Below are positions 16,556 through 25,542 of a DNA stretch of 64,000 nucleotides, piece after piece. The notes beneath the pieces were generated by a model. That model saw nothing but the letters and a program-made list of their open reading frames with translations. It did no database searches and was not told the origin of the DNA. A program made the translations under genes and the position numbers. Position 1 is the stretch's first letter; every line of letters starts with the position of its first letter. The DNA is from an uncultured Lachnospiraceae bacterium (lineage in GTDB: Bacteria; Bacillota; Clostridia; Eubacteriales; Anaerofustaceae): assembly GCA_944381375.1 (NCBI GenBank), contig CALWKX010000010.1:30657-94656 (forward strand). Reading direction: 5' to 3'.

Positions 16556-17599
16556 TTAATAGCTCATAAGCCGTTCCCATGCTTCAGCATATTTATCTAC
16601 AAAATCTCCCAAGTGCTTTACTCTCTCTCCGTTTTGGATGATTTCATAAGTCGGATAATATGCAATAGTATTAGCCCATTCCTGAGTGCTTTTTAGTTCG
16701 TTCAATACGTTTATATTTGCCGAGGTGTATTTATAAGACAGTGTATTAAGCATTGATATATCATCTCTGCATAAAAAGTTTAGATATTCATGCGCAAGAT
16801 CTTTATTAGATGAGCTTTCGGTTATACATACAGTGTCTATCCACAAATTATAGCCTTCCTTGGGAAGAGAATAAGCAAGATTATCATTTTGCATCATAGC
16901 ATTTACAGCATCGCCTGAAAATACAACTCCAATCGCTGCTTCTTCAGCCACAAGCATGTCGGCAAGCACATCACAGCCCCATGCCAGTGTCAAAGGCTTT
17001 TGTTCAATGAGCAGTTGTTCAGCTTCATTTAATTGATTGATATCTGTAGTATTCATGGAATATCCCAAATATTTTAATGCAACGGCAAAAGTGTCGCGTA
17101 AGGAATCATACATCAGAATTTGACCGCTTAAACGCTCATCCCATAATATGCCCCACGTGGAGGCTTCTTCTTCACTTACTACATTCTTGTTATACAGCAA
17201 GCCTATAGTTCCCCAATAATAGGGAAGGGAATATTTATTGCCTGGATCAAAGTCTCTGTTCAGAAGTTCGGGTACGAGATTAGTTATGTTTGGTATTTTA
17301 TCAAGATCAAGTTCAGCGACAAATCCTTCCTCTATGAGGCGTTCAAGCATAAATTCAGATGGAAAGATAACATCATATGTGGAATTGCCGTTTTTTAATT
17401 TCATATACAATTCTTCATTTGAATCATATGTTTCATATACTACCCTGCAATTGAATTCTTCTTCAAACATATCATTGATTACAGGATCAACATAATTACC
17501 GAAATTATATACATAGAGAGTTTGTTTTGAGCTGGCGCATGCGCTGAGCGAACAAAAAATTATTGATATGATAAGTATAACTGCTATTTTCTTTTTCAT
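16556..17599 (-). CDS. potD: Spermidine/putrescine ABC transporter, substrate-binding lipoprotein
   Basis: A 347-residue protein with a lipoprotein signal (hydrophobic stretch, then LSAC with Cys21 as lipid anchor). It continues LYVYNFGNYVDP, typical of PotD, and has the polyamine-site regions VIFPSEFMLERL and WGCDVLADML. It delivers polyamines to PotBC outside the membrane. It overlaps potC by 4 bases and is the last gene of potABCD on the minus strand. An exact substrate cannot be assigned from sequence. Confidence 0.92.
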   Translation of the reverse strand: MKKKIAVILIISIIFCSLSACASSKQTLYVYNFGNYVDPVINDMFEEEFNCRVVYETYDSNEELYMKLKNGNSTYDVIFPSEFMLERLIEEGFVAELDLDKIPNITNLVPELLNRDFDPGNKYSLPYYWGTIGLLYNKNVVSEEEASTWGILWDERLSGQILMYDSLRDTFAVALKYLGYSMNTTDINQLNEAEQLLIEQKPLTLAWGCDVLADMLVAEEAAIGVVFSGDAVNAMMQNDNLAYSLPKEGYNLWIDTVCITESSSNKDLAHEYLNFLCRDDISMLNTLSYKYTSANINVLNELKSTQEWANTIAYYPTYEIIQNGERVKHLGDFVDKYAEAWERLMSY

Positions 17600-18375
17600 T
17601 TGGTTTTCCTTTCTGTTTTAAGCATTCTTAAGTTTACTGCAACAAGCAGTGTAAATACAACAGTTAACATCAGTACGCTGAGAGCGTTTATTTCCGGTGA
17701 AATACCTCGTCTTGCTGAAGTATATACATAAATTGATAAGTTAGTAACGCCTGATCCTGTAGTGAAAAAGCTTACCACGAAATCGTCAAGCGAAAGCGTA
17801 AATGCCAATAGTGCACCTGTGATTATTCCGGGCCTGATCTGCGGGATTATTACCTTTCTCAGTGTGTATAAAGGTTTTGCTCCCAGATCGTACGCCGCAT
17901 TTATTGTATTTGTATTTAGTTTTTTTATCACAGGCATTACTGATATTACTACAAACGGTATGCAAAAAGTTATATGCGATATGAACATTGTCAAAAATCC
18001 GAAATTCAGATCCATAAATGTAAAAAGCAGCATCAGTGATACGCCTATTATTATATCAGGGTTAATAATTCCCAGATAATTTATTGCCATTATGGTTTTT
18101 TTTGAATATTTGCCAAGGCCTGAAATGCCTACAGCCGCCAATGTACCTATTATTGTAGAAATTATCATTGCGACAGCGGCTATGATCAATGTATGAGTAA
18201 GCGCTGTTAATATCTGTTTGTTGCTAAACAGGCTTATATACCATTTCAGCGAAAAACCTCCCCATATTTTGCTTGTGCGCGATTCGTTGAAGGAATATAC
18301 TGCCATGATAATAACAGGAGCATATAGGAAGATCAAAAGCATATATGTATATATGCGGCCGAATATTCTTCTCAT
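17596..18375 (-). CDS. potC: Spermidine/putrescine ABC transporter permease PotC
   Basis: A 259-residue permease with about six helices and the binding-protein-dependent transport (EAA) loop around residues 155-175 (AAYDLGAKPLYTLRKVIIPQI), which docks on the ATPase. FNESR near the N-terminus and LSLDDFVVSFF near the end are typical of PotC. It overlaps potD and potB by 4 bases each, so the three are translationally coupled. Confidence 0.93.
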   Translation of the reverse strand: MRRIFGRIYTYMLLIFLYAPVIIMAVYSFNESRTSKIWGGFSLKWYISLFSNKQILTALTHTLIIAAVAMIISTIIGTLAAVGISGLGKYSKKTIMAINYLGIINPDIIIGVSLMLLFTFMDLNFGFLTMFISHITFCIPFVVISVMPVIKKLNTNTINAAYDLGAKPLYTLRKVIIPQIRPGIITGALLAFTLSLDDFVVSFFTTGSGVTNLSIYVYTSARRGISPEINALSVLMLTVVFTLLVAVNLRMLKTERKTK

Positions 18376-19196
18376 TGCATATTTTCTCCTTTAAGAGAAT
18401 CAGCGTCATATTTATTAATGAAATACATTATTGTAAGTATGACAATTGTAAGAATAACGGCGAGCGCTGAACCAAAGCCCCAATCTCCCTTTTGAAAAAA
18501 TTGATGCTGAATCAGCTTCCCCATATACATTTGCTGAGCGCCTCCGAGCAGATCCGGAATTACAAACATGCATACAGAAGGAATAAATACCATAGCTATG
18601 CCCGTTATTATTCCGGGCGCAGACAGCGGAAGCGTTATTTTAAAAAATGTTGTTAGTCTGTTTGCGCCCAGGTCCATTGATGCTTTTTCGTAAATCCGCG
18701 GAGTTTTGATCAATGTGGAGTAAATAGGGTAAAGCATGAAAGGCAAATAATTATATACCATTCCTATGAATACTGCGCCGTTATTGTAAAGCAGATTCAT
18801 TTGAGCTAAGCCAAATAATGTCAAAAAATTATTGATTATACCGTTTTTGGCAAGCAGCGTCATCCATGAATATGTTCTTAACAAAGCGTTCATCCATGTC
18901 GGCACAATAATAAGAGTAAAAAGTATATTTCTTTTTCGCCCATTCAGTCTGCTTATGTAATATGCAGCCGGGTATGAAACGACAAGACATAATGCCGTAC
19001 ATATTGCTGCCATCAAAAGCGATTTTGCGAAAATTTTCAAATATGCGGGCTGAAAAAATGTTTTGAAATTATCCAGTGTGATTCCTTCTCCGCCCAATAC
19101 TCCGAAAGCATAAAGCAGCATTATCGTTAAAGGAGCTATTACGAATAACACAGACCATGCAATATAAGGATAGCTGAAGCGTTTTTTAAATTGCAT
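18372..19196 (-). CDS. potB: Spermidine/putrescine ABC transporter permease PotB
   Basis: A 274-residue permease with six predicted helices. TYSWMTLLAKNGIIN is the PotB signature region, and KASMDLGANRLTTFFKITLP is the EAA loop. It pairs with PotC to form the membrane channel. It lies 2 bases after potA and overlaps potC. Confidence 0.93.
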   Translation of the reverse strand: MQFKKRFSYPYIAWSVLFVIAPLTIMLLYAFGVLGGEGITLDNFKTFFQPAYLKIFAKSLLMAAICTALCLVVSYPAAYYISRLNGRKRNILFTLIIVPTWMNALLRTYSWMTLLAKNGIINNFLTLFGLAQMNLLYNNGAVFIGMVYNYLPFMLYPIYSTLIKTPRIYEKASMDLGANRLTTFFKITLPLSAPGIITGIAMVFIPSVCMFVIPDLLGGAQQMYMGKLIQHQFFQKGDWGFGSALAVILTIVILTIMYFINKYDADSLKGENMQ

Positions 19197-19198
19197 TG

Positions 19199-20236
19199 CT
19201 ATGACCTCATTAAGTGATATATTTCGTCTTTAAATTCGAATTTTGCGCTTTGTCCCGCCTCGAACGCTTTTTCAGAACGGCCTTTTATTCTTTCACCGTT
19301 TAAATCAGCTGTTATCTCATAATATTCGCCTTTAAATATGGAACTGATTACTTTGGCAGTAAGCGAATTTTCTTTTGCAGAGCCGAAATAAACGTTTTCA
19401 GGACGAATTAGCGCATAAGCGGTTTCATCTTTTTTGAAGCCGCTCGTCTCGCAGTTAATAATCGCTGTGCCGAATACTTTTGCTCTACCATTATCCATTA
19501 CAACTGAATTCAAGATATTGCCGTCTCCTATAAACTGCGCGGCGAAACTGTTTACGGGTTTTGCATATATCTCGTCTGGAGGAGCTTTTTGCAGAATGGA
19601 GCCTTTATTTATAACTATAATATCATCGGAAAGACTCAGCGCCTCATTTTGATCATGTGTAACGTAAACGAATGTGATTTTAGTGGCTTTCTGAAGCGCT
19701 TTAAGTTCACGCTGCATTTCTTTTCTGAGCTTCAAATCCAAAGCGCTGAGCGGTTCGTCCAGCAAAAGCAGCTTGGGTTCGTTGGCCAAAGCTCTTGCTA
19801 TGGCCACTCTTTGTTGTTCACCGCCGCTTAAAGTGCGCACATCGCGTTTTTCATAACCTGAAAGGCTTACGGTTTCGAGAAGTGCGCTGACTCTTTTTTT
19901 TATTTGACTGGCGCTGAGTTTTTTTATTTTGAGTGAAAAAGCAATGTTTTCATATACATTCAAATGAGTAAATAGGGCATAATCCTGAAAAACTGTATTT
20001 ATTGCGCGGGAATATGCAGGAGTATGAGTTATATCAATACCTTCGAAGATAATTTTCCCAGTGTCCGGACGTTCCAGACCGGCGATTATCGAAAGCATCG
20101 TTGATTTTCCGCAGCCGCTTGGACCGAGTACAGTAATAAATTTGCCTTCCTCAGCCTCCCATTCAATGTTTGTAAGAGCTTTTTTATTGCCGTAATATTT
20201 TGATATATTTTCCAGTTTCAAGATTGTGCTTGTCAT
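19199..20236 (-). CDS. potA: Spermidine/putrescine ABC transporter ATPase PotA
   Basis: A 345-residue ABC ATPase: Walker A GPSGCGKS at 38-45, the VFQDYALF Q-loop, LSGGEQQR signature, Walker B LLLLDEPLSALD and the VTHDQNEA switch histidine. A TOBE-type domain follows from about residue 240 (ALIRPENVYF). It powers PotBC. It is the first gene of potABCD, divergent from the ECF S-component gene, with 166 bases between them. Confidence 0.94.
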   Translation of the reverse strand: MTSTILKLENISKYYGNKKALTNIEWEAEEGKFITVLGPSGCGKSTMLSIIAGLERPDTGKIIFEGIDITHTPAYSRAINTVFQDYALFTHLNVYENIAFSLKIKKLSASQIKKRVSALLETVSLSGYEKRDVRTLSGGEQQRVAIARALANEPKLLLLDEPLSALDLKLRKEMQRELKALQKATKITFVYVTHDQNEALSLSDDIIVINKGSILQKAPPDEIYAKPVNSFAAQFIGDGNILNSVVMDNGRAKVFGTAIINCETSGFKKDETAYALIRPENVYFGSAKENSLTAKVISSIFKGEYYEITADLNGERIKGRSEKAFEAGQSAKFEFKDEIYHLMRS

Positions 20237-20337
20237 ATTAATTCACCGTTGAAGTTTAATACAAAACAAATATAGTTTACTACATTATTTCACATCATTC
20301 CACACAAAAAAGTAAAAAAACATTATTAAATAAACAA

Positions 20338-20380
20338 TTGACAAAAACGAAAATAGATATATAATAAGTGAAATCACTTA
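20338..20380 (+). promoter_or_regulatory. Promoter and palindromic operator of the ECF S-component gene
   Basis: TTGACA at 20338-20343, 16-base spacer, TATAAT at 20360-20365. Immediately overlapping its end is a perfect palindrome TAAGTGA-AA-TCACTTA at 20365-20380, placed over the expected transcription start, where a repressor would block. No riboswitch-like structure is seen between it and the ATG. Confidence 0.65.
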
Positions 20381-20402
20381 ATAATTTAAAGAAGGTTTAG
20401 TT

Positions 20403-20906
20403 ATGAAGAAGAATTTTGTTAAGTATTTGCCATTCTGCGGCGTATTTGCCGCTTTAACTATGATACTTACTATGATTAATATTACTCTTCCTATTTCTAC
20501 GAAAGGCTGTTTGGTTCATTTAGGCGTTGTTATGGTGCTCGTCAGCGCATACTTGCTGCCTGCCAGTTGGGCGGGAGTTAGCGTAGGACTGGGTATGGGA
20601 CTTTATGATCTGTTAGGCGGCTGGGTTTTATGGGCTCCGTTTACATTTATTATAAGATTCGTTCAAACATTTATAATAGCTAAGCTTTTTTTTGCAGAAG
20701 ATAGCAGCACTTTCGTAAAAACGTTAGCTGTCATATTGGAAATAGCTGTGGCGGTTGCGGGTTATTATATTGCTGAGGTTATTCTTTACGGCAACTGGAT
20801 AGTTCCTCTGGCTTCAATGCCTGCTGAGTTTGTTTTGAATTTAGTCGGTATTATAGTTGGGCTTATTATTACCGGATTTATAAAACGCATTGGTGTGAAA
20901 ATTTAA
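20403..20906 (+). CDS. ECF transporter S component (PF07155-like)
   Basis: A 167-residue protein with about five to six helices. The segment VHLGVVMVLVSAYLL, GLGMGLYDLLGGWVLWAPFTF and the late N-rich helix match the ECF S-component family once called DUF1393. S components capture a vitamin or metal-related substrate and dock on the shared EcfAT module, which is not encoded here. The substrate is not readable. The gene appears to be transcribed alone from its own promoter. Confidence 0.85.
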   Translation: MKKNFVKYLPFCGVFAALTMILTMINITLPISTKGCLVHLGVVMVLVSAYLLPASWAGVSVGLGMGLYDLLGGWVLWAPFTFIIRFVQTFIIAKLFFAEDSSTFVKTLAVILEIAVAVAGYYIAEVILYGNWIVPLASMPAEFVLNLVGIIVGLIITGFIKRIGVKI

Positions 20907-20975
20907 AAAAAGAGGCTTGTAAAATCAAAGCCGCTTTCAGACGTTTTATTCAGCTTCAAGGAGCTTATGTGCGCA

Positions 20976-21695
20976 CTATAAATCTTTTGTATTGTCTAAG
21001 CAAAGCTCCTTTAATTTTTTCAAAGCGCAGCCTATGGAACCCACTTCGTTTATCAACCCCGTCCGTACCGCTTTTTCGCCAATCAGAATAGAGCCTATAT
21101 CGTTAGCAAGTTCTTCATCGTTAAGCATGAGATCCATAAAATCTTTTTGTTTTATATTTGAGTGCGATACCACGAAACTTACTATGCGTTCCTGCATCCT
21201 TTTGAAATAATCAAAGCTTTGAGCTACTCCTATTACAAGGCCATTAGTCCTGATAGGATGAACAGTCATGGTTGCTGTAGGCGCTATGAAAGAATAATCA
21301 GTGCATACAGCTAAAGGTACGCCTATGCTGTGGCCGCCGCCCAATACCAGTGAAACGCTCGGTTTTGTCATGCCGGCAATCAGCTCGCTTATAGCAAGGC
21401 CGGCCTCCACATCGCCTCCCATAGTGTTGAGCGTGAGCAGCACTCCTTTAATGTCATCATTTTCTTCCGCTTCGATTATCAAAGGAATAATATGCTCATA
21501 TTTGGTAGCTTTGCGCCCGCTTCCCAGATCCGTATGCCCTTCAATTTCTCCTATGATGTTTATCGGCAATATACCGCTTTTGTACAGTTTATTTGTATTG
21601 CCAAGTTCTTTTACGGCATTTTCGCCGTCTTCATTCAAGATAGTGTTATCGTTTGAAATTTCATTTTGATTTTTATTGTTTTGTATTTTGCCCAT
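20976..21695 (-). CDS. tepA: ClpP-class serine protease TepA-like
   Basis: A 239-residue protein of the Clp-protease/crotonase fold, TepA (YmfB) type. INIIGEIEGH starts the core, LNTMGGDVEAGLAI follows, the catalytic Ser123 is in LGGGHSIG (ClpP has AASMG there) and His146 in TVHPIR. An N-terminal hydrophilic tail of about 40 residues is variable. In Bacillus the family is linked to secretion and to degradation of small acid-soluble spore proteins or secreted precursors. The start at 21695 has GGGAG 7 bases upstream; an earlier ATG at 21752 lacks one. Confidence 0.88.
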   Translation of the reverse strand: MGKIQNNKNQNEISNDNTILNEDGENAVKELGNTNKLYKSGILPINIIGEIEGHTDLGSGRKATKYEHIIPLIIEAEENDDIKGVLLTLNTMGGDVEAGLAISELIAGMTKPSVSLVLGGGHSIGVPLAVCTDYSFIAPTATMTVHPIRTNGLVIGVAQSFDYFKRMQERIVSFVVSHSNIKQKDFMDLMLNDEELANDIGSILIGEKAVRTGLINEVGSIGCALKKLKELCLDNTKDL

Positions 21696-21757
21696 AATAA
21701 TTCTCCCGATTATATTCTTATCATAAAATCGGGCATTATTCATTAAAAGCAATAAAT

Positions 21758-21786
21758 AAAAAAACGGCTCTTGTAAAGCCGTTTTT
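21758..21786. terminator. Bidirectional terminator after the DJ-1/PfpI gene
   Basis: AAAACGGCT and AGCCGTTTTT arms with a 7-base loop, A-rich on the left and T-rich on the right. On the minus strand it sits 4 bases after the stop at 21791. Confidence 0.8.
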
Positions 21787-21790
21787 AAAC

Positions 21791-22381
21791 TTACATTATT
21801 CTCGTAAAAGGATCAAATTCTGAATCCGTATTGCGTATATATTCTATATGATTGGCTATTTGAGAAGCCTTTTCGGCGCCTAAGATATCACTTACAAAGG
21901 CAAAGCTCATATCTATACCGGCGGATACTCCCGAAGAAGTGTAAAACTTGCCGTCGTGAACCCAGCGGGCTTTTGGAGCCCATAATACTTTATCGTTCTG
22001 AGAAACAGCCCATTCATAAGATTTCTTATTAGTTGTTGCGCGTATATTGTCTAATAGTCCTGTTTTTGCTAAAAGTGCAGAACCAGTGCATACGCAAAGG
22101 CAGTATTCAGCAGCCTCCGCAAGGCTTCTGAGAACGCTTATAAATACGGAATTATCAACGAGCGTTCTTGTCCCTTGACCTCCGGGGACTAAAAGAATTC
22201 CGCTGGTATCCGCTTGGGATATTTTTTCAGTAAGTATTTTAGCACCCTGACCGCTTGTTACTATACCGCCGTTCGCCGAATAATATCTAAGCTCAAACTC
22301 TTCCGCTTTTCCGAACACTTCAACAGGCCCGAACACATCAAGGGTTTCAAAATCATCAAATAATAATATATTGATTATCAT
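21791..22381 (-). CDS. DJ-1/PfpI family protein (isocyanide hydratase/ThiJ-like)
   Basis: A 196-residue single-domain protein. The nucleophile elbow is CVCTGSALL (Cys98) and the acid residue near the start is in GPVEVFG (Glu21), as in DJ-1/PfpI. FDDFETLDVFGPVEVF resembles isocyanide hydratase and AraC-linked amidase-like domains. The real activity is unknown. The start at 22381 has GGAG 6 bases upstream; the first ATG at 22402 has no such site. Confidence 0.87.
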   Translation of the reverse strand: MIINILLFDDFETLDVFGPVEVFGKAEEFELRYYSANGGIVTSGQGAKILTEKISQADTSGILLVPGGQGTRTLVDNSVFISVLRSLAEAAEYCLCVCTGSALLAKTGLLDNIRATTNKKSYEWAVSQNDKVLWAPKARWVHDGKFYTSSGVSAGIDMSFAFVSDILGAEKASQIANHIEYIRNTDSEFDPFTRIM

Positions 22382-22460
22382 ACAATTCTCCAAGTTGTGC
22401 AATATATATTACTTTAACATATTTTACGTGAAAATGCAATTTTAACCCTTTTCTCCAAAT

Positions 22461-22493
22461 AAAAAACAGGCTTTTGCAAAGCCTGTTTTTTTT
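22461..22493. terminator. Terminator of oppA
   Basis: AAAAAACAGGCTTT and AAAGCCTGTTTTTTTT form a long stem with a tiny loop, 18 bases after the oppA stop on the minus strand. It can work in both directions. Confidence 0.85.
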
Positions 22494-22510
22494 ATTTAAC
22501 TGCAATCAGT

Positions 22511-24136
22511 TTAATAATGGCAGTAATTGAAGAAGTAGAATCCTAAGGATGTATAGAATTTGCCTTTAATATCAGGATTCATCATGTATGGATTCGTGTA
22601 GAAGTATATAGGAGCTACTACCGAATCGCTGTTGAGTATTGCCTCTGCATCATGTAAAGCCTGATATTTTTCATTCATATCCGTTGTTGTCTTAGAAGTA
22701 GCGATCAAAGCGTCATATTCAGCGTTTGAATATTGAGCGTCATTGTTTCCGCCGCCTGTAATCCACATATCGAGGAAGGATGTCGGGTCATTGTAGTCAG
22801 CAATCCATCCATTACGTGCAATGTTGTATTCTCCATCTTTTCTCGTCTGAAGGAATACGGCCCAATCCTGGTTGGAAAGTGTAACTGTAACGCCGAGCTC
22901 TGTCTGCCACATGTTCTGGAGGGCTTCTGCTATAGCTCTGTGATTGTCGTCAGTGTTGTAGATATATTCTACAATCGGGAAGCCTTCGCCGTTAGGATAA
23001 CCAGCTTCGGCAAGAAGTCTTCTTGCTTCTTCACAGTTTGCTTCATAATCGTCCGGAGATACGCTGTACCAATCGCCGCCTTGTGTTCTGAAGTCGTCAG
23101 CGTTTGCGTCAACGTCATTAATTCCTGAAGGAACGTATGCTGTTGCCGGAACCTGTCCTGCCTGTGTAACGTTTTCAACAATGTAGTTTCTATCAATTAC
23201 GAGTGAAAAAGCTCTTCTTACATTAGGATCGTCAAAAGGCGCTCTTTGAGTATTGAAGCATACATAGTATGTTCCAATATACGGATCAACCTTAAGCTCT
23301 CCGCTTTCCAAAAGACTGGAAACTTCGTCTACAGGAACAGTGTTAATAAAGTCCAATTGACCGCTTCTGAAACCAGCCAGCATAGCATTCTGGTCGTCCA
23401 TAAGCTGGAATGTGATTGACTCAGGTCCGAGGTTTGCGTAATCATAATAATTTTCGTTCGGAACCATTTTGATGTATGAGTTGTGTACCCATTCCGTCAT
23501 TTTATAGGATCCGTTTCCGATGTAAGTATTTACGTCAAACGTCCATTGATCGCCGTTAGCTGTAATGATATCCTGACGTACAGGGAAGCAAGCAGGGAAT
23601 GCGCATACTTCCAAGAAATATGTTGTTGGCGCAACAAGCGAAATTTCCAAGGTTTTCTCATCAATAGCTTTGATGCCCAACTCAGACGGCTGTTTTGCTC
23701 CTGCCATAATATCGGAAGCATTCTCTACCATTTCAATCATGTAATTGTAGTCAGCTGCCGTTGCAGGAGTAACGAGTCTTTGCCATGCATATACGAAGTC
23801 GTTAGCGGTAACAGGTTGTCCATCAGACCACTTAATGTCGTCTCTGAGCGTAAACGTATAAACCATTTGATCTTCGCTTACGGTGTAAGACGCAGCCTGT
23901 CCCTCGGTTAGAACGGCATTTCCGTTGCCATCATCTTCCCATTTCATAAGCCCTTCAAACATGTGGTTGATCATTATTGCTCCGTCAACCGCACTGTTAA
24001 GTTGAGGGTCTATTGTCTGAGGTTCGCTCGCTATGCTGACTGTCATATCAAGCGGGCCGCTGGAACCGCCGCACGCTATTGCTGATACTGCCAAAGCAAT
24101 TATCAAAAGCGCAACTAAAATTTTTTTAGTTTTCAT
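22511..24136 (-). CDS. oppA: Oligopeptide ABC transporter substrate-binding lipoprotein
   Basis: A 541-residue SBP family 5 lipoprotein. The signal peptide ends in SAIAC with Cys22. SEPQTIDPQLN, DIKWSDGQPVTANDFVYAWQRL and NVRRAFSLVIDRNYI are family landmarks, and the length fits OppA/DppE. It binds peptides outside the membrane for OppBCDF. It lies downstream of oppBCDF but is separated by 413 bases that contain a terminator and its own promoter, which allows the binding protein to be made in excess. Confidence 0.93.
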   Translation of the reverse strand: MKTKKILVALLIIALAVSAIACGGSSGPLDMTVSIASEPQTIDPQLNSAVDGAIMINHMFEGLMKWEDDGNGNAVLTEGQAASYTVSEDQMVYTFTLRDDIKWSDGQPVTANDFVYAWQRLVTPATAADYNYMIEMVENASDIMAGAKQPSELGIKAIDEKTLEISLVAPTTYFLEVCAFPACFPVRQDIITANGDQWTFDVNTYIGNGSYKMTEWVHNSYIKMVPNENYYDYANLGPESITFQLMDDQNAMLAGFRSGQLDFINTVPVDEVSSLLESGELKVDPYIGTYYVCFNTQRAPFDDPNVRRAFSLVIDRNYIVENVTQAGQVPATAYVPSGINDVDANADDFRTQGGDWYSVSPDDYEANCEEARRLLAEAGYPNGEGFPIVEYIYNTDDNHRAIAEALQNMWQTELGVTVTLSNQDWAVFLQTRKDGEYNIARNGWIADYNDPTSFLDMWITGGGNNDAQYSNAEYDALIATSKTTTDMNEKYQALHDAEAILNSDSVVAPIYFYTNPYMMNPDIKGKFYTSLGFYFFNYCHY

Positions 24137-24164
24137 TTTTCCCTCCGTGTGAAAATATACCTTA

Positions 24165-24192
24165 ATTATACTTTAATTTTTTGTAAAGTAAA
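24165..24192 (-). promoter_or_regulatory. Promoter of oppA
   Basis: On the minus strand TTTACT (24187-24192) and TATAAT (24165-24170) are separated by 16 bases, 28 bases before the oppA ATG. Confidence 0.65.
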
Positions 24193-24501
24193 GTTTTTTC
24201 GTTCAATAATACAATTTTTAATGCTTAACGGTATATAAATCAATTAAATATACGGCATGAATACGCTCTTTATAATAAAACAGCGTTATTTTCCGCAGAT
24301 GAACAAGCGCTTGTTATTATATTAGGCGCGTAGTTACTTTTAATGATCAGTATCTTTTACATTGTGCATTTAATCAGGAACATGCGATTAATTTCTCATG
24401 CAGCTCGTACAGACTTGAATAAAATCCGTACAGTTTCTGAACCGCTGTGCGCAGCAGATATTTTTTATTATGATGTGTACTTCTTTTGCTGTTTATGCTG
24501 C
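24193..24501. other. Intergenic stretch between oppF and oppA
   Basis: No gene is visible here. The notable item is a perfect 14-bp palindrome AACAAGCGCTTGTT at 24302-24315, upstream of the oppA promoter, which may be a regulator site. Confidence 0.4.
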
Positions 24502-24537
24502 AAAAAAACGCCGTAAATGAATTACATGCGTTTTTTT
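24502..24537. terminator. Terminator after oppF
   Basis: AAAAAAACGC and GCGTTTTTTT flank an inner GTAA/TTAC pairing, 12 bases after the oppF stop on the minus strand. Confidence 0.8.
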
Positions 24538-24549
24538 ATAATATATTAT

Positions 24550-25542
24550 TTAATTTGAAAACAGATGACATGCCGCATAATGATTCGGCTCCAATTCCTT
24601 GAATTTGGGCGGAGCTTCCTTGCATATCGGCTTAGCGTAAGGACATCGCGTATGGAACCTGCAGCCAGGGGGGGGCGATATCGGGCTCGGTATTTCGCCC
24701 TGCAGTATGATTCTTTGTCTGGCACGGCTTACTTTCGGGTCGGGCACGGGCACAGCGGACAAAAGTGTTTTAGAGTATGGGTGCAGCGGGTTTTTATAAA
24801 TTTCATTGCTTTCGCCTACTTCCACTAAATTGCCTAAATACATTACGCCGATTCTGTTTGAAATATGCCTTACTACTGACAAATCGTGCGCTATAAACAG
24901 ATATGTAAGTCCTATATCTGCCTGCATATCTTCAAGCATGTTTACTATCTGTGATTGAATGGAAACGTCCAGCGCGGAAATAGGTTCGTCACAGACTATA
25001 AATTCCGGCTCTACTGCAAGAGCGCGCGCTATCCCGATTCTTTGCTGCTGGCCTCCGGAGAATTCATGCGGATAACGGTTTGCATGCTCGCTGTTTAATC
25101 CGACTTTGTCCAAAAGAGCTATTATTTTTTCAAATCTTTCTTGTTTATTTTGAGCAAGCTTGTGTATGTCTATTGCTTCTCCGATAATATCGGCAACTGT
25201 CATTCTTGGGTCAAGAGATGCTGAAGGATCCTGAAATATTATTTGCATTTTCCTTCTGTAATAAAGCATATCGGGTTGTTTTTTTTCTTCATCGTCATAT
25301 ACCGGCTCCCCGTCATAGAAAACTTTTCCGCTGGTAGGTTCATAAAGGCGTATGATCGATCTTCCGAGAGTCGTTTTACCGCATCCGGATTCCCCGACAA
25401 GACCGAATGTTTCACCCTTTTTAATTGTAAAGCTTACGTTTTCCACAGCCTGAACATATGTTTTTTTCAAAAATCCTGTTTTTATAGGAAAATATTTTTT
25501 TAAGTTCTTTATTACCACAAGATCTTGCTTATCTTCAGTCAT
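24550..25542 (-). CDS. oppF: Oligopeptide ABC transporter ATPase OppF
   Basis: A 330-residue ABC ATPase: Walker A GESGCGKT at 50-57, IIFQDPSASLDPR Q-loop, FSGGQQQRIGIARAL signature, CDEPISALD Walker B, and the Opp/Dpp C-terminal extension with CRFHTRCPYAKPIC cysteines that can hold an Fe-S cluster. The start at 25542 has GAGGAG 7 bases upstream and overlaps the oppD stop by 8 bases. A longer frame reaches 25614 but has no ribosome site. It forms the ATPase pair with OppD. Confidence 0.94.
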   Translation of the reverse strand: MTEDKQDLVVIKNLKKYFPIKTGFLKKTYVQAVENVSFTIKKGETFGLVGESGCGKTTLGRSIIRLYEPTSGKVFYDGEPVYDDEEKKQPDMLYYRRKMQIIFQDPSASLDPRMTVADIIGEAIDIHKLAQNKQERFEKIIALLDKVGLNSEHANRYPHEFSGGQQQRIGIARALAVEPEFIVCDEPISALDVSIQSQIVNMLEDMQADIGLTYLFIAHDLSVVRHISNRIGVMYLGNLVEVGESNEIYKNPLHPYSKTLLSAVPVPDPKVSRARQRIILQGEIPSPISPPPGCRFHTRCPYAKPICKEAPPKFKELEPNHYAACHLFSN

